A stretch of 64,000 bases of DNA. It comes from Mycolicibacterium grossiae (GTDB lineage: Bacteria > Actinomycetota > Actinomycetes > Mycobacteriales > Mycobacteriaceae). Shown here piece by piece: positions 9,378-17,994 of the stretch (its first letter is position 1; each line of letters begins with the position of its first letter). Under the pieces are notes generated by a model. It did not search any database and was not told the origin of the DNA. It saw nothing but the letters and a program-made list of their open reading frames with translations. The stretch covers positions 1,116,001-1,180,000 of the forward strand of contig NZ_CP043474.1 of assembly GCF_008329645.1 (NCBI RefSeq), given 5' to 3'. The position numbers were made by a program, and so were the translations under genes.

Positions 9378-11543
9378 GTGAGCACCTCCGCCCTGGCCAT
9401 CACCGACGAGCACCGCGCCCTCGCCGACTCGGCATCAGGCCAGCTCAAACGCCTGGACGCCCGCGGCGGCGCCCGCGCCACGCTCGACGGTGGACCCACC
9501 CACCCCGCCGCGGTGTGGCAGGCCGCGGCCGACCTCGGCTGGCAGGGTCTCGCCGTCGCCGAGGAGTACGGCGGCTCGGGCTTCGGCCTGGCCGAGGTGG
9601 CGGTGGTGCTGGAGGTGCTGGGGCGACACCTGTGCCCCGGGCCGTTCCTGCCGACGGTGTCCGCGGCCGCCGTCATCGGGGCGAGCGGATCGGCGACGCT
9701 GCGCCGCGCCCTGCTGCCCGGACTCGCCGACGGGTCGCGCGTCGCGGCGCTCGGCACGTCGGGTTCGGTGACCGTCGACGGCGGGACGGCACACGGCGAG
9801 TGCGCGGCGGTGCTCGGCGCCCCGGACGCCGACGTGCTGGTGCTCGTCGCGGGCGGCGACGTCGTCGTCGTCGACGCCGGTGCCGAGGGCGTCGTCGTCA
9901 CGTCCTGCGAGGCGCTCGACACCACCCGCAGCATCGGCACGGTGACGCTCGACGGCGCAGCCGTCGCCGGCGAGCGGGTTCTTCCGGGCGCGGCCGAGCG
10001 GGCCCGCAGCGCGTTCCGCACCCTGGCGGCGGCCGAGGCCGTCGGAATCAGCTGGGCGACACTGGAGATGGCGGTCGACTACGCGATGGTCCGCGAACAG
10101 TTCGGCCGCACGATCGGCACGTTCCAGGCGGTCAAGCACCACGCCGCCAACATGCTGGTGGCCGCCGAGCAGGCGACCGCCGCGGCCTGGGACGCCGCCC
10201 GCGCCGACGACCTGGACGGGGCGTGGTTCGCCGCCGCGGTGGCCGCCGCGCACGCGATCGGAGCGCAGGTCGCCAACGCGGAGCTGAACGTGCAGTTGCA
10301 CGGCGGGATCGGCTTCACCTGGGAACACGATGCCCATCTGTATCTGCGTCGCGCCCGCACGCTCGCCGCGCTGATCGCCGACGCCGGCGATCCCCTGCTC
10401 GACGTCGTCGCCGGCCGGCGCACCGGCCGGGCCGCCGGCGCGTCGTTCACGCTGCCGCCGGAGGCCGACGCGTTCCGGGCCGCGGCCCGCGACGCCGTCG
10501 CGACGCTGCGGTCCCTGCCGGAGCAGGCGCGACGCGACGCCCTCGTCGACTCCGGCTATCTGGTGCCGCACTGGCCCCGTCCGTGGGGACGCGACGCCGA
10601 CGTGCTCGAACAGCTGGTCATCGAGGAGGAATTCGCCGGCGTCGAGCGGGCGGACCTGGGGATCACCGGCTGGGTGACCCTGACCATCGCGCAGGCCGGC
10701 ACCGACGAGCAGCGGGAACGTTGGGTCGAACCCGTGCTGCGCGGCCAGGTGATGTGGTGCCAGTTGTTCTCCGAGCCGGGTGCGGGCTCCGACGCCGCTG
10801 CGGTGCGGACGGCCGCGGTCCGCGTCGACGGCGGGTGGCGGGTCACCGGCCAGAAGGTGTGGACGAGCCTCGCGCACCAGTGCCAGTGGGGACTGGCGAC
10901 GGTGCGTACCGATCCCGACGCCGCCAAGCACGCCGGCGTCACGATGATGGCCATCGACATGAGCGCGCCCGGCGTCACGGTGAACCCGTTGCGCGGCATG
11001 ACCGGGCACGCGCACTTCAACGAGGTCTTCTTCGACGACGTGTTCGTACCGGACGCCGACGTCGTGGGTGACGTGAACCGCGGTTGGCTCGTCGCGCGCG
11101 CGGCGCTCGGGAACGAACGCATCTCGATCGGCGGCGGCTCCTCGGCGCCGACCGGTTTCACCGTGGACGACCTCGTCGCGTTGCTGGACGGTGTCGCGCC
11201 GGAGACGGCGGCGGCTTACGTCCGTCGGGCCGGCGAGGTGATCGCCGAGGCGCACACGCTGCGGCTGCTCAACCTGCGTCGGGTGACGCGGGCGATCTCC
11301 GGAGCCGAACCCGGGCCGGAGGGCAACGTCACCAAGCTGGTGCTGGCCGAACAGTCGCAGCGGCTGACCGAACTGGGCATGGACCTGGCCGGGGTGGGTG
11401 CCGTCACCGGACGGTTCCCCGAACTCGCCGTCACCTACCTGGGGAACCGGGCCATGACGATCGCGGGCGGGACGTCGGAGATCACGCGCAACACGATCGC
11501 CGAACGGATCCTCGGGCTGCCGCGCGATCCGCTGCTGAAGTAA
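9378..11543 (+). CDS. Fused two-domain acyl-CoA dehydrogenase (reverse order of complete and incomplete halves)
   Basis: 721 aa. The first half (about 1-345) is an incomplete acyl-CoA dehydrogenase with EQFGRTIGTFQAVKH and QLHGGIGFTWEH but without the FAD-site signature. The second half (about 350-721) is complete: SEPGAGSDAA, TGQKVWTSLAHQ, FNEVFFDDVFVP, and the C-terminal IAGGTSEITRN. This mirrors the gene at 85-2259, where the complete half comes first. It would oxidise an acyl-CoA, perhaps a bulky one as in FadE34-type enzymes; the substrate is unknown. The GTG start at 9378 lies about 90 bases from the divergent esterase gene, so the two share an intergenic promoter region. Confidence 0.85.
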   Translation: MSTSALAITDEHRALADSASGQLKRLDARGGARATLDGGPTHPAAVWQAAADLGWQGLAVAEEYGGSGFGLAEVAVVLEVLGRHLCPGPFLPTVSAAAVIGASGSATLRRALLPGLADGSRVAALGTSGSVTVDGGTAHGECAAVLGAPDADVLVLVAGGDVVVVDAGAEGVVVTSCEALDTTRSIGTVTLDGAAVAGERVLPGAAERARSAFRTLAAAEAVGISWATLEMAVDYAMVREQFGRTIGTFQAVKHHAANMLVAAEQATAAAWDAARADDLDGAWFAAAVAAAHAIGAQVANAELNVQLHGGIGFTWEHDAHLYLRRARTLAALIADAGDPLLDVVAGRRTGRAAGASFTLPPEADAFRAAARDAVATLRSLPEQARRDALVDSGYLVPHWPRPWGRDADVLEQLVIEEEFAGVERADLGITGWVTLTIAQAGTDEQRERWVEPVLRGQVMWCQLFSEPGAGSDAAAVRTAAVRVDGGWRVTGQKVWTSLAHQCQWGLATVRTDPDAAKHAGVTMMAIDMSAPGVTVNPLRGMTGHAHFNEVFFDDVFVPDADVVGDVNRGWLVARAALGNERISIGGGSSAPTGFTVDDLVALLDGVAPETAAAYVRRAGEVIAEAHTLRLLNLRRVTRAISGAEPGPEGNVTKLVLAEQSQRLTELGMDLAGVGAVTGRFPELAVTYLGNRAMTIAGGTSEITRNTIAERILGLPRDPLLK

Positions 11544-11665
11544 CGATCGAGCGCCGACCCCGCCACGATGCGGTCGCTCCGCATGGCACGCCGTGGTGAC
11601 TCGTGCCAAGCTTCGACCGTGGCTAGCAAACTCGGCTGGCGTGGTGCCGCGCGCGGTGACCGGCC

Positions 11666-12944
11666 GTGACGGGTTCGGACCTCGACAGCGCGTTGGCCGC
11701 CCTCGGCCGGGAACCGGCCGAGCGGTCCGGCCCGTGCGGGGATTCCCAGACTCGCACCAACAAGCGTGCGGCGCTGGGTCTGGCGCTCATCGGACTGATC
11801 GTCGCCGCCGTGTTCCAGCTGGCGTCGCCGGAATCGGCGGTGCGCGATCCGAACCGGGACAGCCGCGCCGCCAAGGTGTTCGCCAACGCGCAGACCGGCA
11901 CCTGCCTGAACTGGCCGCCCAACGAGCCGGACAAGCCGTCGTTCGTGCAATGCACCAGCGACCACGTGTTCGAGGTGGCCTCGTCGGTGCCGATGAACGA
12001 GTTCGCCCAGCCGTGCCAGCGCGCCGTCAGCGAGTACCTCGGGCCGCGCTACGACCCGAACAGCCGATTCACCAGCAGCGTGCTGTGGGCGGGCGATGCG
12101 GCCGCCAAGCCGGAGGACCGCAACCTGCTGTGCGGGCTGCAGCTGCTCGGGGCAGGTCGCCGAGCTGGACCAGTCGAGGGTGTGGCCACCGGGAACGTGC
12201 CTGGGCGCCGCGAGTGCCGAAGACCCCGTGACCCCGTCGGCGGACGCACCGGTCGACTGCGCGCAGCCGCACGCCGCCGAGGTGGCCGGCGCGGTAAACG
12301 TCGGCGAGCGCCTGGGCGAGGCCTACCCCGCCGACGCCGCGCAGGAGGCGCTGCTGCGCGAGGAGTGCACCCGCATCGCCGACGCCTACCTCGCGCCGGG
12401 CGGGCTGAGCACCGCCGGCCTCGTCGCGGCCTTCGTGCCGGTCGCCCGGGCGAGTTGGGCGGCGGGCAGCCGCCAGGTGTCGTGCAACGTCAGCCGCGCG
12501 GCCGGGCCGGAGTGGCAGCCGCTCGTGGGGCGCTTCGGCCGACAGGACGCGGGGCCGGCGCCTGCCGCTCCCCCGCCCGCCACCCCGTCGTCCACGACCG
12601 CGGCACCGGCCACGCCGGCTCCGACCGCGGTGCCGCCGGCGTCGGCCGCCACGCCCGCCCCGGAACCATCGGCACCCGCGCCCACGTCGTCCTCGGCCCC
12701 GGCCCCGTCCACTCCGCCGTCGTCGACGGAGTCCCCGGCCCCCACGTCGTCGTCGGTGCCAACGTCGTCGGTGCCGTCGTCGTCGGTGCAGCCCACGCCG
12801 ACCGAGCCCCCGCTCGGGCCGCCGCCCGGCCCGCCCGCGTCGGAGATCCCGCCCGAGCCGACCGAACCGCCGCCGAACGTGCTGCAGATCCCCGGGCTCG
12901 CGCCGATCACGCTGCCGTTCCCCGCGCCCGCGCCCGCGGGCTGA
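11666..12944 (+). pseudogene. Septum-formation-like membrane protein broken by a +1 frameshift
   Basis: Two overlapping frames form one protein. The first (from GTG 11666) has a cytoplasmic N-terminus, a membrane helix at about residues 36-53, then an outer domain with TGTCLNWP, VQCTSDHVFEV and LLCGLQLLG. Sense then continues in the next frame with QVAELDQSRVWPPGTCLG, a second set of paired cysteines (VDCAQPHAAEV) and a long Pro/Ser/Thr/Ala-rich tail to 12944. Removing one G from the GGGG run at 12149-12152 joins them into a single protein of about 425 aa with repeated septum-formation-type domains. It may be a real mutation or a homopolymer error; if intact, it would be an anchored cell-envelope protein. 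It converges with the MMPL gene. Confidence 0.7.
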
Positions 12945-12957
12945 GCATCGCTGTCGA

Positions 12958-13019
12958 CGCCGAGTGTGCATCTGGCGACGGATAAACCCCGTTTTGCGTC
13001 GTGAGATTCACACTCGACG
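12958..13019. terminator. Inverted repeat between convergent genes
   Basis: 23-base arms (12958-12980 and 12997-13019) are inverse copies with about four mismatches, built on the motif CGAGTGTG...CACACTCG. The loop carries AAACCCCGTTTT. It lies between two convergent genes, so it is a likely bidirectional terminator. Confidence 0.5.
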
Positions 13020-13038
13020 GCCGAACACCCGGCGATCT

Positions 13039-15327
13039 TTAGTGCCGGACCCGCACCATCTCCGACGGCATGCGGTGCCGGCCACGCGCGGCGCGCAGGC
13101 GGACCGGGCCGCACTCGCGCAGCCCGAAGCGGTCGTGCCAGCGGCGCATCCCGTCCGGCGCCCACCAGTTCCGCGGCCCCATCAGGTGCATGAAGGCAGG
13201 CACCAGCAGCATCCGGACCAGCGTCGCGTCCACGAGCACCGCCAGCGTCAACCCCAGCCCGAACATCCGCATGATCGACACCTCGGACGCCATCAGCGCG
13301 GCGAAGGACACCGCCATCAGCAGCGCGGCCGCCGTGACGATGCGCCCCGTGCGTGACAGACCGAGTGCGATCGCCTCGTCGTTGTCGGCCCGGGTCCGCC
13401 GACCACCCTCCAACCAGTACTCCCGGATGCGGCTGAGCAGGAACACCTCGTAGTCCATCGAGAGGCCAAAGGCGATGCAGAACAACAGCACCGGCACGTG
13501 CGCCACCAGCGATCCCGTCGCCGTGGTGCCCAGCGCCCCGAGCGCCCCCTCCTGGAAGATCCACACCAGCGCCCCGAACGTCGCCGTCAGCGACAGCACG
13601 TTGAGAACGACGGCCTTGATCGGCAGCAGCAGGCTGCCGGTGAGCAGGAACAGCAGCCCGAACGTGATGGCGCCGATCACCAACAGCACCAACGGAAGTC
13701 GTGAGCTGATGGCCTCGGCGTTGTCGTGCGTCACCTGCGCGATGCCGCCGATGAGGAACGGGCGGCCGTCCGGTCCGACCACCGAGCGCATCCAGTCCAG
13801 CGGGCTCGGCGTCTCGTCGGTGACGACCGGCGCCGTGGAGGTGACGGTGAGGAACGCGCTGCCGTCGGCCACCCCGGTCGGCGCCGACGGCGGCCCCCGC
13901 AGGGCCCCGGACACGAACGTCCCGGTCGGCGCCGACACCGACGTCACGTAATAGGTGGCGGACAGGTCGCGCGCGAACCGCGACATCTCCACTGCGGCAA
14001 CGTCATCGGCGTCCGGCACGACGATCGTCATCGCCGTCGACGGGTCGTAGCCGAACTCGGTGCGCAGCTGGTCGCCCACCTGGCGGGCCGACGCCGAGGC
14101 CGGCAGCATCCGTTCGTCCGGGAAACCCCACTTGACGTCCAGGAACGGCGCTCCGAGGGTCAGCAGCAGCACGGTGACCCCGATGCCCACCGCCACCGCC
14201 CGCCGCGTCGCGAATCGCGCGGTGCGGTACCAGAACGTGTCGTCCACGGTGCGCGCCGCGCCGGGCCGACCCAGCACCCGCCGCGCATACCGGCGCAGGT
14301 CCACCGCGTCGAGCCGGTCGCCCAGCACCACGATCGCCGCCGGGGCGATCACCAGCGCCGCCAGCGCAGTCAGCGCCACCACGGTGATGCCGGCGTAGGC
14401 GAAGGAGCGCAGGAAGTACATCGGGAACAGCGCGAGCGCGACCATCGACAGGCCGACCGTCGTCGCCGAGAACACCACCGTCCGCCCGGCGGTCGCCATG
14501 GTCTGGCACAGCGCGGCCTCGACCGGGGCGCCGGCCGCGCGCTCCTCGCGGAACCGGCTGACGATCAGCAGCGTGTAGTCGACGGCCAGCGCCAACCCCA
14601 TCGCGATGGTCAGGTTCAGCGCGAACGTCGACACGTCGGTGACCGCCGTCAGCAGCCGCAGCAGCGCCGTCGACCCGACGATCGCCCAGATCCCGACGGC
14701 CAGGGGAATGGCCGCGGCGAGCAACCCACCGAACACCCCGATGAGGATGAGGAAGGTGAAGGGCAGCGCCAGCGCCTCCATCGTCAGCAGGTCGCGCTCG
14801 GACTGCCGGTTCACCTCGACGTAGGCCATCGCCGGGCCACCCGCGGTCACGGTGACGTCGCCCCGGGTACCGGCGAACCGCTCGGCGAGTTCCCCGGCGT
14901 GCCGCTGAGCGTCGCTGCCGTCGCCGTCGATCCCGATCACCACCAGGCCGGTGCTGCCGTCGGAGCTGAGTAGCGCGTTGGCCGTCGCCGCGGGCACCGT
15001 CCACGGGGACGCGACGGTGGCGACGAACGGGTAGCCCCGCACGCCGTCGACGACGTCGTGGCCGACGGCCTGCGCCGCGGCGCCGCGAGCGCCGCCGGGA
15101 CTGGCCGCGGCGTCGACGGTCAGCACCATCTGCAGGTCGCCCTGCCCGAAGCGGTCGGCCATCAGGTCGGCCACCCGGGAGGACTCGGCGCCGGGATCGC
15201 GGAAGCCGGCGGCCGACAACGACTTCGTCACGTGGATGCCGTAGACGCCGGCGGCGATGGCCACCACGGCGGCAGCGAGGAGGATCAGTCGTGGCGCGGC
15301 GAGCGCCAGACGGGCGATGAACTGCAG
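13039..15327 (-). CDS. MMPL family transporter
   Basis: About 762 aa with the MMPL/RND layout: helix 1, an outer domain (about 40-175), five helices with the conserved GLALAVDYTLLIVSRFREE, a second outer domain (about 390-520), and a second helix bundle with FGLSMDYEVFLLSRIREYW. It probably exports a lipid or drug using the proton gradient. The nearest usual start codon is GTG 15267, which would remove helix 1. The frame stays open upstream with no ATG, GTG or TTG, and a CTG at 15327 preceded by GAAAGGA (8-base gap) yields the typical start QFIARLALAAPRLILL. I therefore use CTG. It is convergent with the frameshifted gene. Confidence 0.82.
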   Translation of the reverse strand: MQFIARLALAAPRLILLAAAVVAIAAGVYGIHVTKSLSAAGFRDPGAESSRVADLMADRFGQGDLQMVLTVDAAASPGGARGAAAQAVGHDVVDGVRGYPFVATVASPWTVPAATANALLSSDGSTGLVVIGIDGDGSDAQRHAGELAERFAGTRGDVTVTAGGPAMAYVEVNRQSERDLLTMEALALPFTFLILIGVFGGLLAAAIPLAVGIWAIVGSTALLRLLTAVTDVSTFALNLTIAMGLALAVDYTLLIVSRFREERAAGAPVEAALCQTMATAGRTVVFSATTVGLSMVALALFPMYFLRSFAYAGITVVALTALAALVIAPAAIVVLGDRLDAVDLRRYARRVLGRPGAARTVDDTFWYRTARFATRRAVAVGIGVTVLLLTLGAPFLDVKWGFPDERMLPASASARQVGDQLRTEFGYDPSTAMTIVVPDADDVAAVEMSRFARDLSATYYVTSVSAPTGTFVSGALRGPPSAPTGVADGSAFLTVTSTAPVVTDETPSPLDWMRSVVGPDGRPFLIGGIAQVTHDNAEAISSRLPLVLLVIGAITFGLLFLLTGSLLLPIKAVVLNVLSLTATFGALVWIFQEGALGALGTTATGSLVAHVPVLLFCIAFGLSMDYEVFLLSRIREYWLEGGRRTRADNDEAIALGLSRTGRIVTAAALLMAVSFAALMASEVSIMRMFGLGLTLAVLVDATLVRMLLVPAFMHLMGPRNWWAPDGMRRWHDRFGLRECGPVRLRAARGRHRMPSEMVRVRH

Positions 15328-15433
15328 CGCAACGGTCCTTTCACGACGACGAGCGAGATCCAGCGTGCGCCATCGTTTTCAAGACCACGTCGGAAATCGG
15401 CACACTCGTCGAATCCGTTCGCCGGATGGCCGG

Positions 15434-16000
15434 TCAGTCGGCGTCGCGGGTGCGTCCGGCGAGCCCGATGAGTTCCTCGTGCAGCTCGAACCACACGGTG
15501 TGGTACGAGTCGACGAGCGGACGGCTCAGCCACGTCAGATCGCCCTCGCGGGCCAGCCGCAGCGCCGTGGCCAACCGGTCGGCGTAGCGCGCCAGCCGAC
15601 CGACCAGGCCGGCTGCCGCCGCGATCACCGGGACCACCCGGGCGTGCACGTCCTCGACGCGGGCCAGCACCTCGGCGGCCGCGGCCGGGGTGCCCTCCTC
15701 GCGGACCAGCTGCCACGTCGACAGCGCCGCCTTGAAGTCGGCGTTGATCGGGACGAAGTCCGCGTAGACGTCGGCGGCCGCATCCGCGTCGACGGCGGCG
15801 CGCTCGGCGGCGAGCAGTTCGGTCAGGCGCGTGCGGCCCTCCGACGCCAGCCGGACGGCCGGCCCGCCGGCGAGCACGCCGTCGACCACCAGGCGTTCGA
15901 CGACGGCGACGCAGTCCGCGCCGAGTACGACGCCGAGGTCGGCGGGTGCGACGCGGCCCTTGAGCCGGATAATCTGCAGCACCGCGAGGTCGTCGGTCAC
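15434..16000 (-). CDS. Conserved hypothetical protein coupled to ppdK (Rv1126c-like)
   Basis: 188 aa, mostly alpha-helical, no signal peptide or membrane segment. The first 60 residues look like a winged-helix fold (LQIIRLKGRVAPADLGVVLG...VERLVVDGVLAGG...VRLASEGRTRL), suggesting nucleic-acid or protein binding. The rest is a helical domain with no motif I recognise. Its GTG start (16000) overlaps the ppdK stop in a GTGA junction, so the two proteins are probably made together and work together. The same pairing occurs in M. tuberculosis as Rv1127c-Rv1126c, from memory. A regulatory role for the PpdK-like enzyme is possible but unproven. Confidence 0.75.
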   Translation of the reverse strand: MTDDLAVLQIIRLKGRVAPADLGVVLGADCVAVVERLVVDGVLAGGPAVRLASEGRTRLTELLAAERAAVDADAAADVYADFVPINADFKAALSTWQLVREEGTPAAAAEVLARVEDVHARVVPVIAAAAGLVGRLARYADRLATALRLAREGDLTWLSRPLVDSYHTVWFELHEELIGLAGRTRDAD

Positions 16001-17595
16001 CGTCGGCCCCGTGCGGCGATCAGTGTGGCCACCAGCGGGTCGGAGGACACGACGTCGGTCCATCCCTGCCCCAGCGCCGCCGCGACGGCGCTCTCGGTGG
16101 CAGCGACGGCGGGGTGCGGGCCCGCGTCGTGCACCCGCAGCGGGCTGACCCGGCGGGCGAGGTCGGTCAGCCGATGGAGTTCGGGGGTGTCGTCGGCCGA
16201 CCACGCCGACAGCGGCAGCGCCCCGTCGCGCACCTCGCCGGTATCGCCGTCGACGGTGACGGTCCGCCCGTCGAGCCGCTCTCCGAGCCCGCTGCCGCAC
16301 CCGACCACGGCGGGCAGGCCCAGCTCCCTGGCGACGATCGCGGCATGGCTGGTGGCGCCGCCGACCTCGGTGACCACGGCCCGCGCGGCGACCATGCCGG
16401 CCATGTCGTCGGGGCTGGTGGTCGGGCGGACGAGCACCACGTCGCGTCCCTCGTCGGCGGCGTCGGCCGCCGCGTCGCTGGTGGTGCACACCACCCCGGA
16501 CGCGACACCGGGGCTGGCCGGCAGCCCGGTGGCGAGCAGCTCGGCGGCCTGCCGTGTCTCGGGCGCCAGCGTGGTGGCCATCGCGGCGCGCAACTGGGCG
16601 GGCGTCACCCGGGCGAGCGCCAGCGCGTCGTCGATCAGCCCCTCGTCGTGCAGGTCCAGCGCGAGCCGGACCGCCGCGCGCGGCGAGCGCTGCGCCACCC
16701 GCGACTGCAGGAGCCACAGCCTGCCGCGCTCGACGGTGAACTCGATGTCCTGCACGTCGGCGGCGTGCGTCTCCAGGCGGCGCCCGGCCTCCAGCAGCTC
16801 GGCGTGTACGTGCGGCAGCGCCCGGCGCAGCGCCTCGATCGGCTGGCAGTCGGTGACCCCGGACACCACGTCGTCGCCCTGGCCGGTGGGCAGCCATTCG
16901 CCGAACGGTTCCCGGGCGCCGGTCGCGGGATTGCGCGTGAACAGGACGCCGGTGCCCGAGTGGGTGTCGAGGTTGCCGAACACCATCGCCTGCACCAGCA
17001 CCGCGACGGCGCCCGGCTCCGACAGCCCGTGGTGGCGGCGGTACGCGGTGACCCGCGGCGACGACCACGACGCCAGGACCGCCTCGATGGCGGCCCGCAG
17101 CTGCGCGTACGGCTGCTCTGGCGGCGCGGCGTGCACGGCCCGGCGGTAGCCGCGCCGGAAGCGCTCGACGGTGTCGTGCGCGAAATCCGGTGTGTGGGCG
17201 GCGCCCAGCGCGTCGGCCACGGCGGCGTCGACGCCGACGTCGAGCACGGTCTCGAGCATCCCGGGCATGGACGTGGCACCGCTGCTGCGCACCGCGACCA
17301 GCAGCGGGCGGGCGCCGCCGCCGAACGTCGCGCCGGTGCGGCCCTGCAGCCAACCGAGTCCGCCGAGCACGTCGTCCCAGGCGGCGTCGACGACGGCCGC
17401 GGGATCGGCGGCCACGGCGGGACCCCACTCGACGGTCAGGCAGAAGGCCGGCGGAACCGGCAGCCCGAGGCGCGCCATCTCGGCCAGGCCGCGGCCCTTG
17501 GCCCCGACGACGGTGCGGTCGAAGTCGGCGTGCGCGTCGAGCACCAGCACCCGATGCCCCTGGTGGACGGGTCGGTGCGCTGCGTGCACCGTCAT
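15997..17595 (-). CDS. ppdK: Pyruvate phosphate dikinase-like protein lacking the PEP/pyruvate domain
   Basis: 532 aa, against roughly 870 for full PPDK. The ATP-grasp region carries VGAKGRGLAEM (about 23-33), VAVRSSGATSMPGM and QAMVFGNLDTHSGTGVLFTRNPATG-type signatures. A phosphohistidine swivel domain follows with GGATSHAAIVARELG, catalytic His417. The C-terminal TIM barrel that binds PEP/pyruvate is absent, so a His-phosphorylated intermediate could form but no acceptor site is visible. The ATG at 17595 has a strong GGAGG ribosome site. The gene overlaps its downstream partner by GTGA. Short PpdK proteins are usual in mycobacteria, so this is a family trait rather than a local deletion. 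Confidence 0.8.
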   Translation of the reverse strand: MTVHAAHRPVHQGHRVLVLDAHADFDRTVVGAKGRGLAEMARLGLPVPPAFCLTVEWGPAVAADPAAVVDAAWDDVLGGLGWLQGRTGATFGGGARPLLVAVRSSGATSMPGMLETVLDVGVDAAVADALGAAHTPDFAHDTVERFRRGYRRAVHAAPPEQPYAQLRAAIEAVLASWSSPRVTAYRRHHGLSEPGAVAVLVQAMVFGNLDTHSGTGVLFTRNPATGAREPFGEWLPTGQGDDVVSGVTDCQPIEALRRALPHVHAELLEAGRRLETHAADVQDIEFTVERGRLWLLQSRVAQRSPRAAVRLALDLHDEGLIDDALALARVTPAQLRAAMATTLAPETRQAAELLATGLPASPGVASGVVCTTSDAAADAADEGRDVVLVRPTTSPDDMAGMVAARAVVTEVGGATSHAAIVARELGLPAVVGCGSGLGERLDGRTVTVDGDTGEVRDGALPLSAWSADDTPELHRLTDLARRVSPLRVHDAGPHPAVAATESAVAAALGQGWTDVVSSDPLVATLIAARGRR

Positions 17596-17994
17596 CACCA
17601 CCTCCACCGCCGGGGACCGGGCTGGGGCCGGTCGACTGGTCGCCCGAGTGTACGAAACCCCCGCCGGTGCGCACGGCCGTCCGGCCACACGACACTCGCG
17701 ATGTGGCCGACGTCGGATATGGTCACCCATGCGCGACGCGCGGGCCGTGCGGCAGAACACACTGCGGCGACGGTCCGCCGTGCAGCGCGACTGCGTCGGG
17801 GGCAGTACGGCACCGTGACATCGACGTCGCGGTGGGCACGGTGGCGTCTCGGCCGGACCGACCAGGATCGGGCAGGTCAGGCGCCGCATCAGCGCATCCG
17901 TACCAGGCTCGGCGCCGAGTACCTCAGCGCCGTCTCCCGGGCGGGTGAACGGCAGGCCCAACGTCAGTGGGCTGACTAATAGGGATGGCACCGC
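17596..17994. other. Divergent intergenic region between ppdK and pks12
   Basis: 399 bases separate the two divergent genes and should hold promoters for both. I see no convincing small gene: short frames here have no ribosome site. The last bases before pks12 (AATAGGGATGGCACCGC) give a weak ribosome site. Confidence 0.5.

Noticed and set aside
16114..17979. 621-aa plus-strand frame upstream of pks12
   Set aside because: Lies opposite the PpdK gene and has no recognisable domain.
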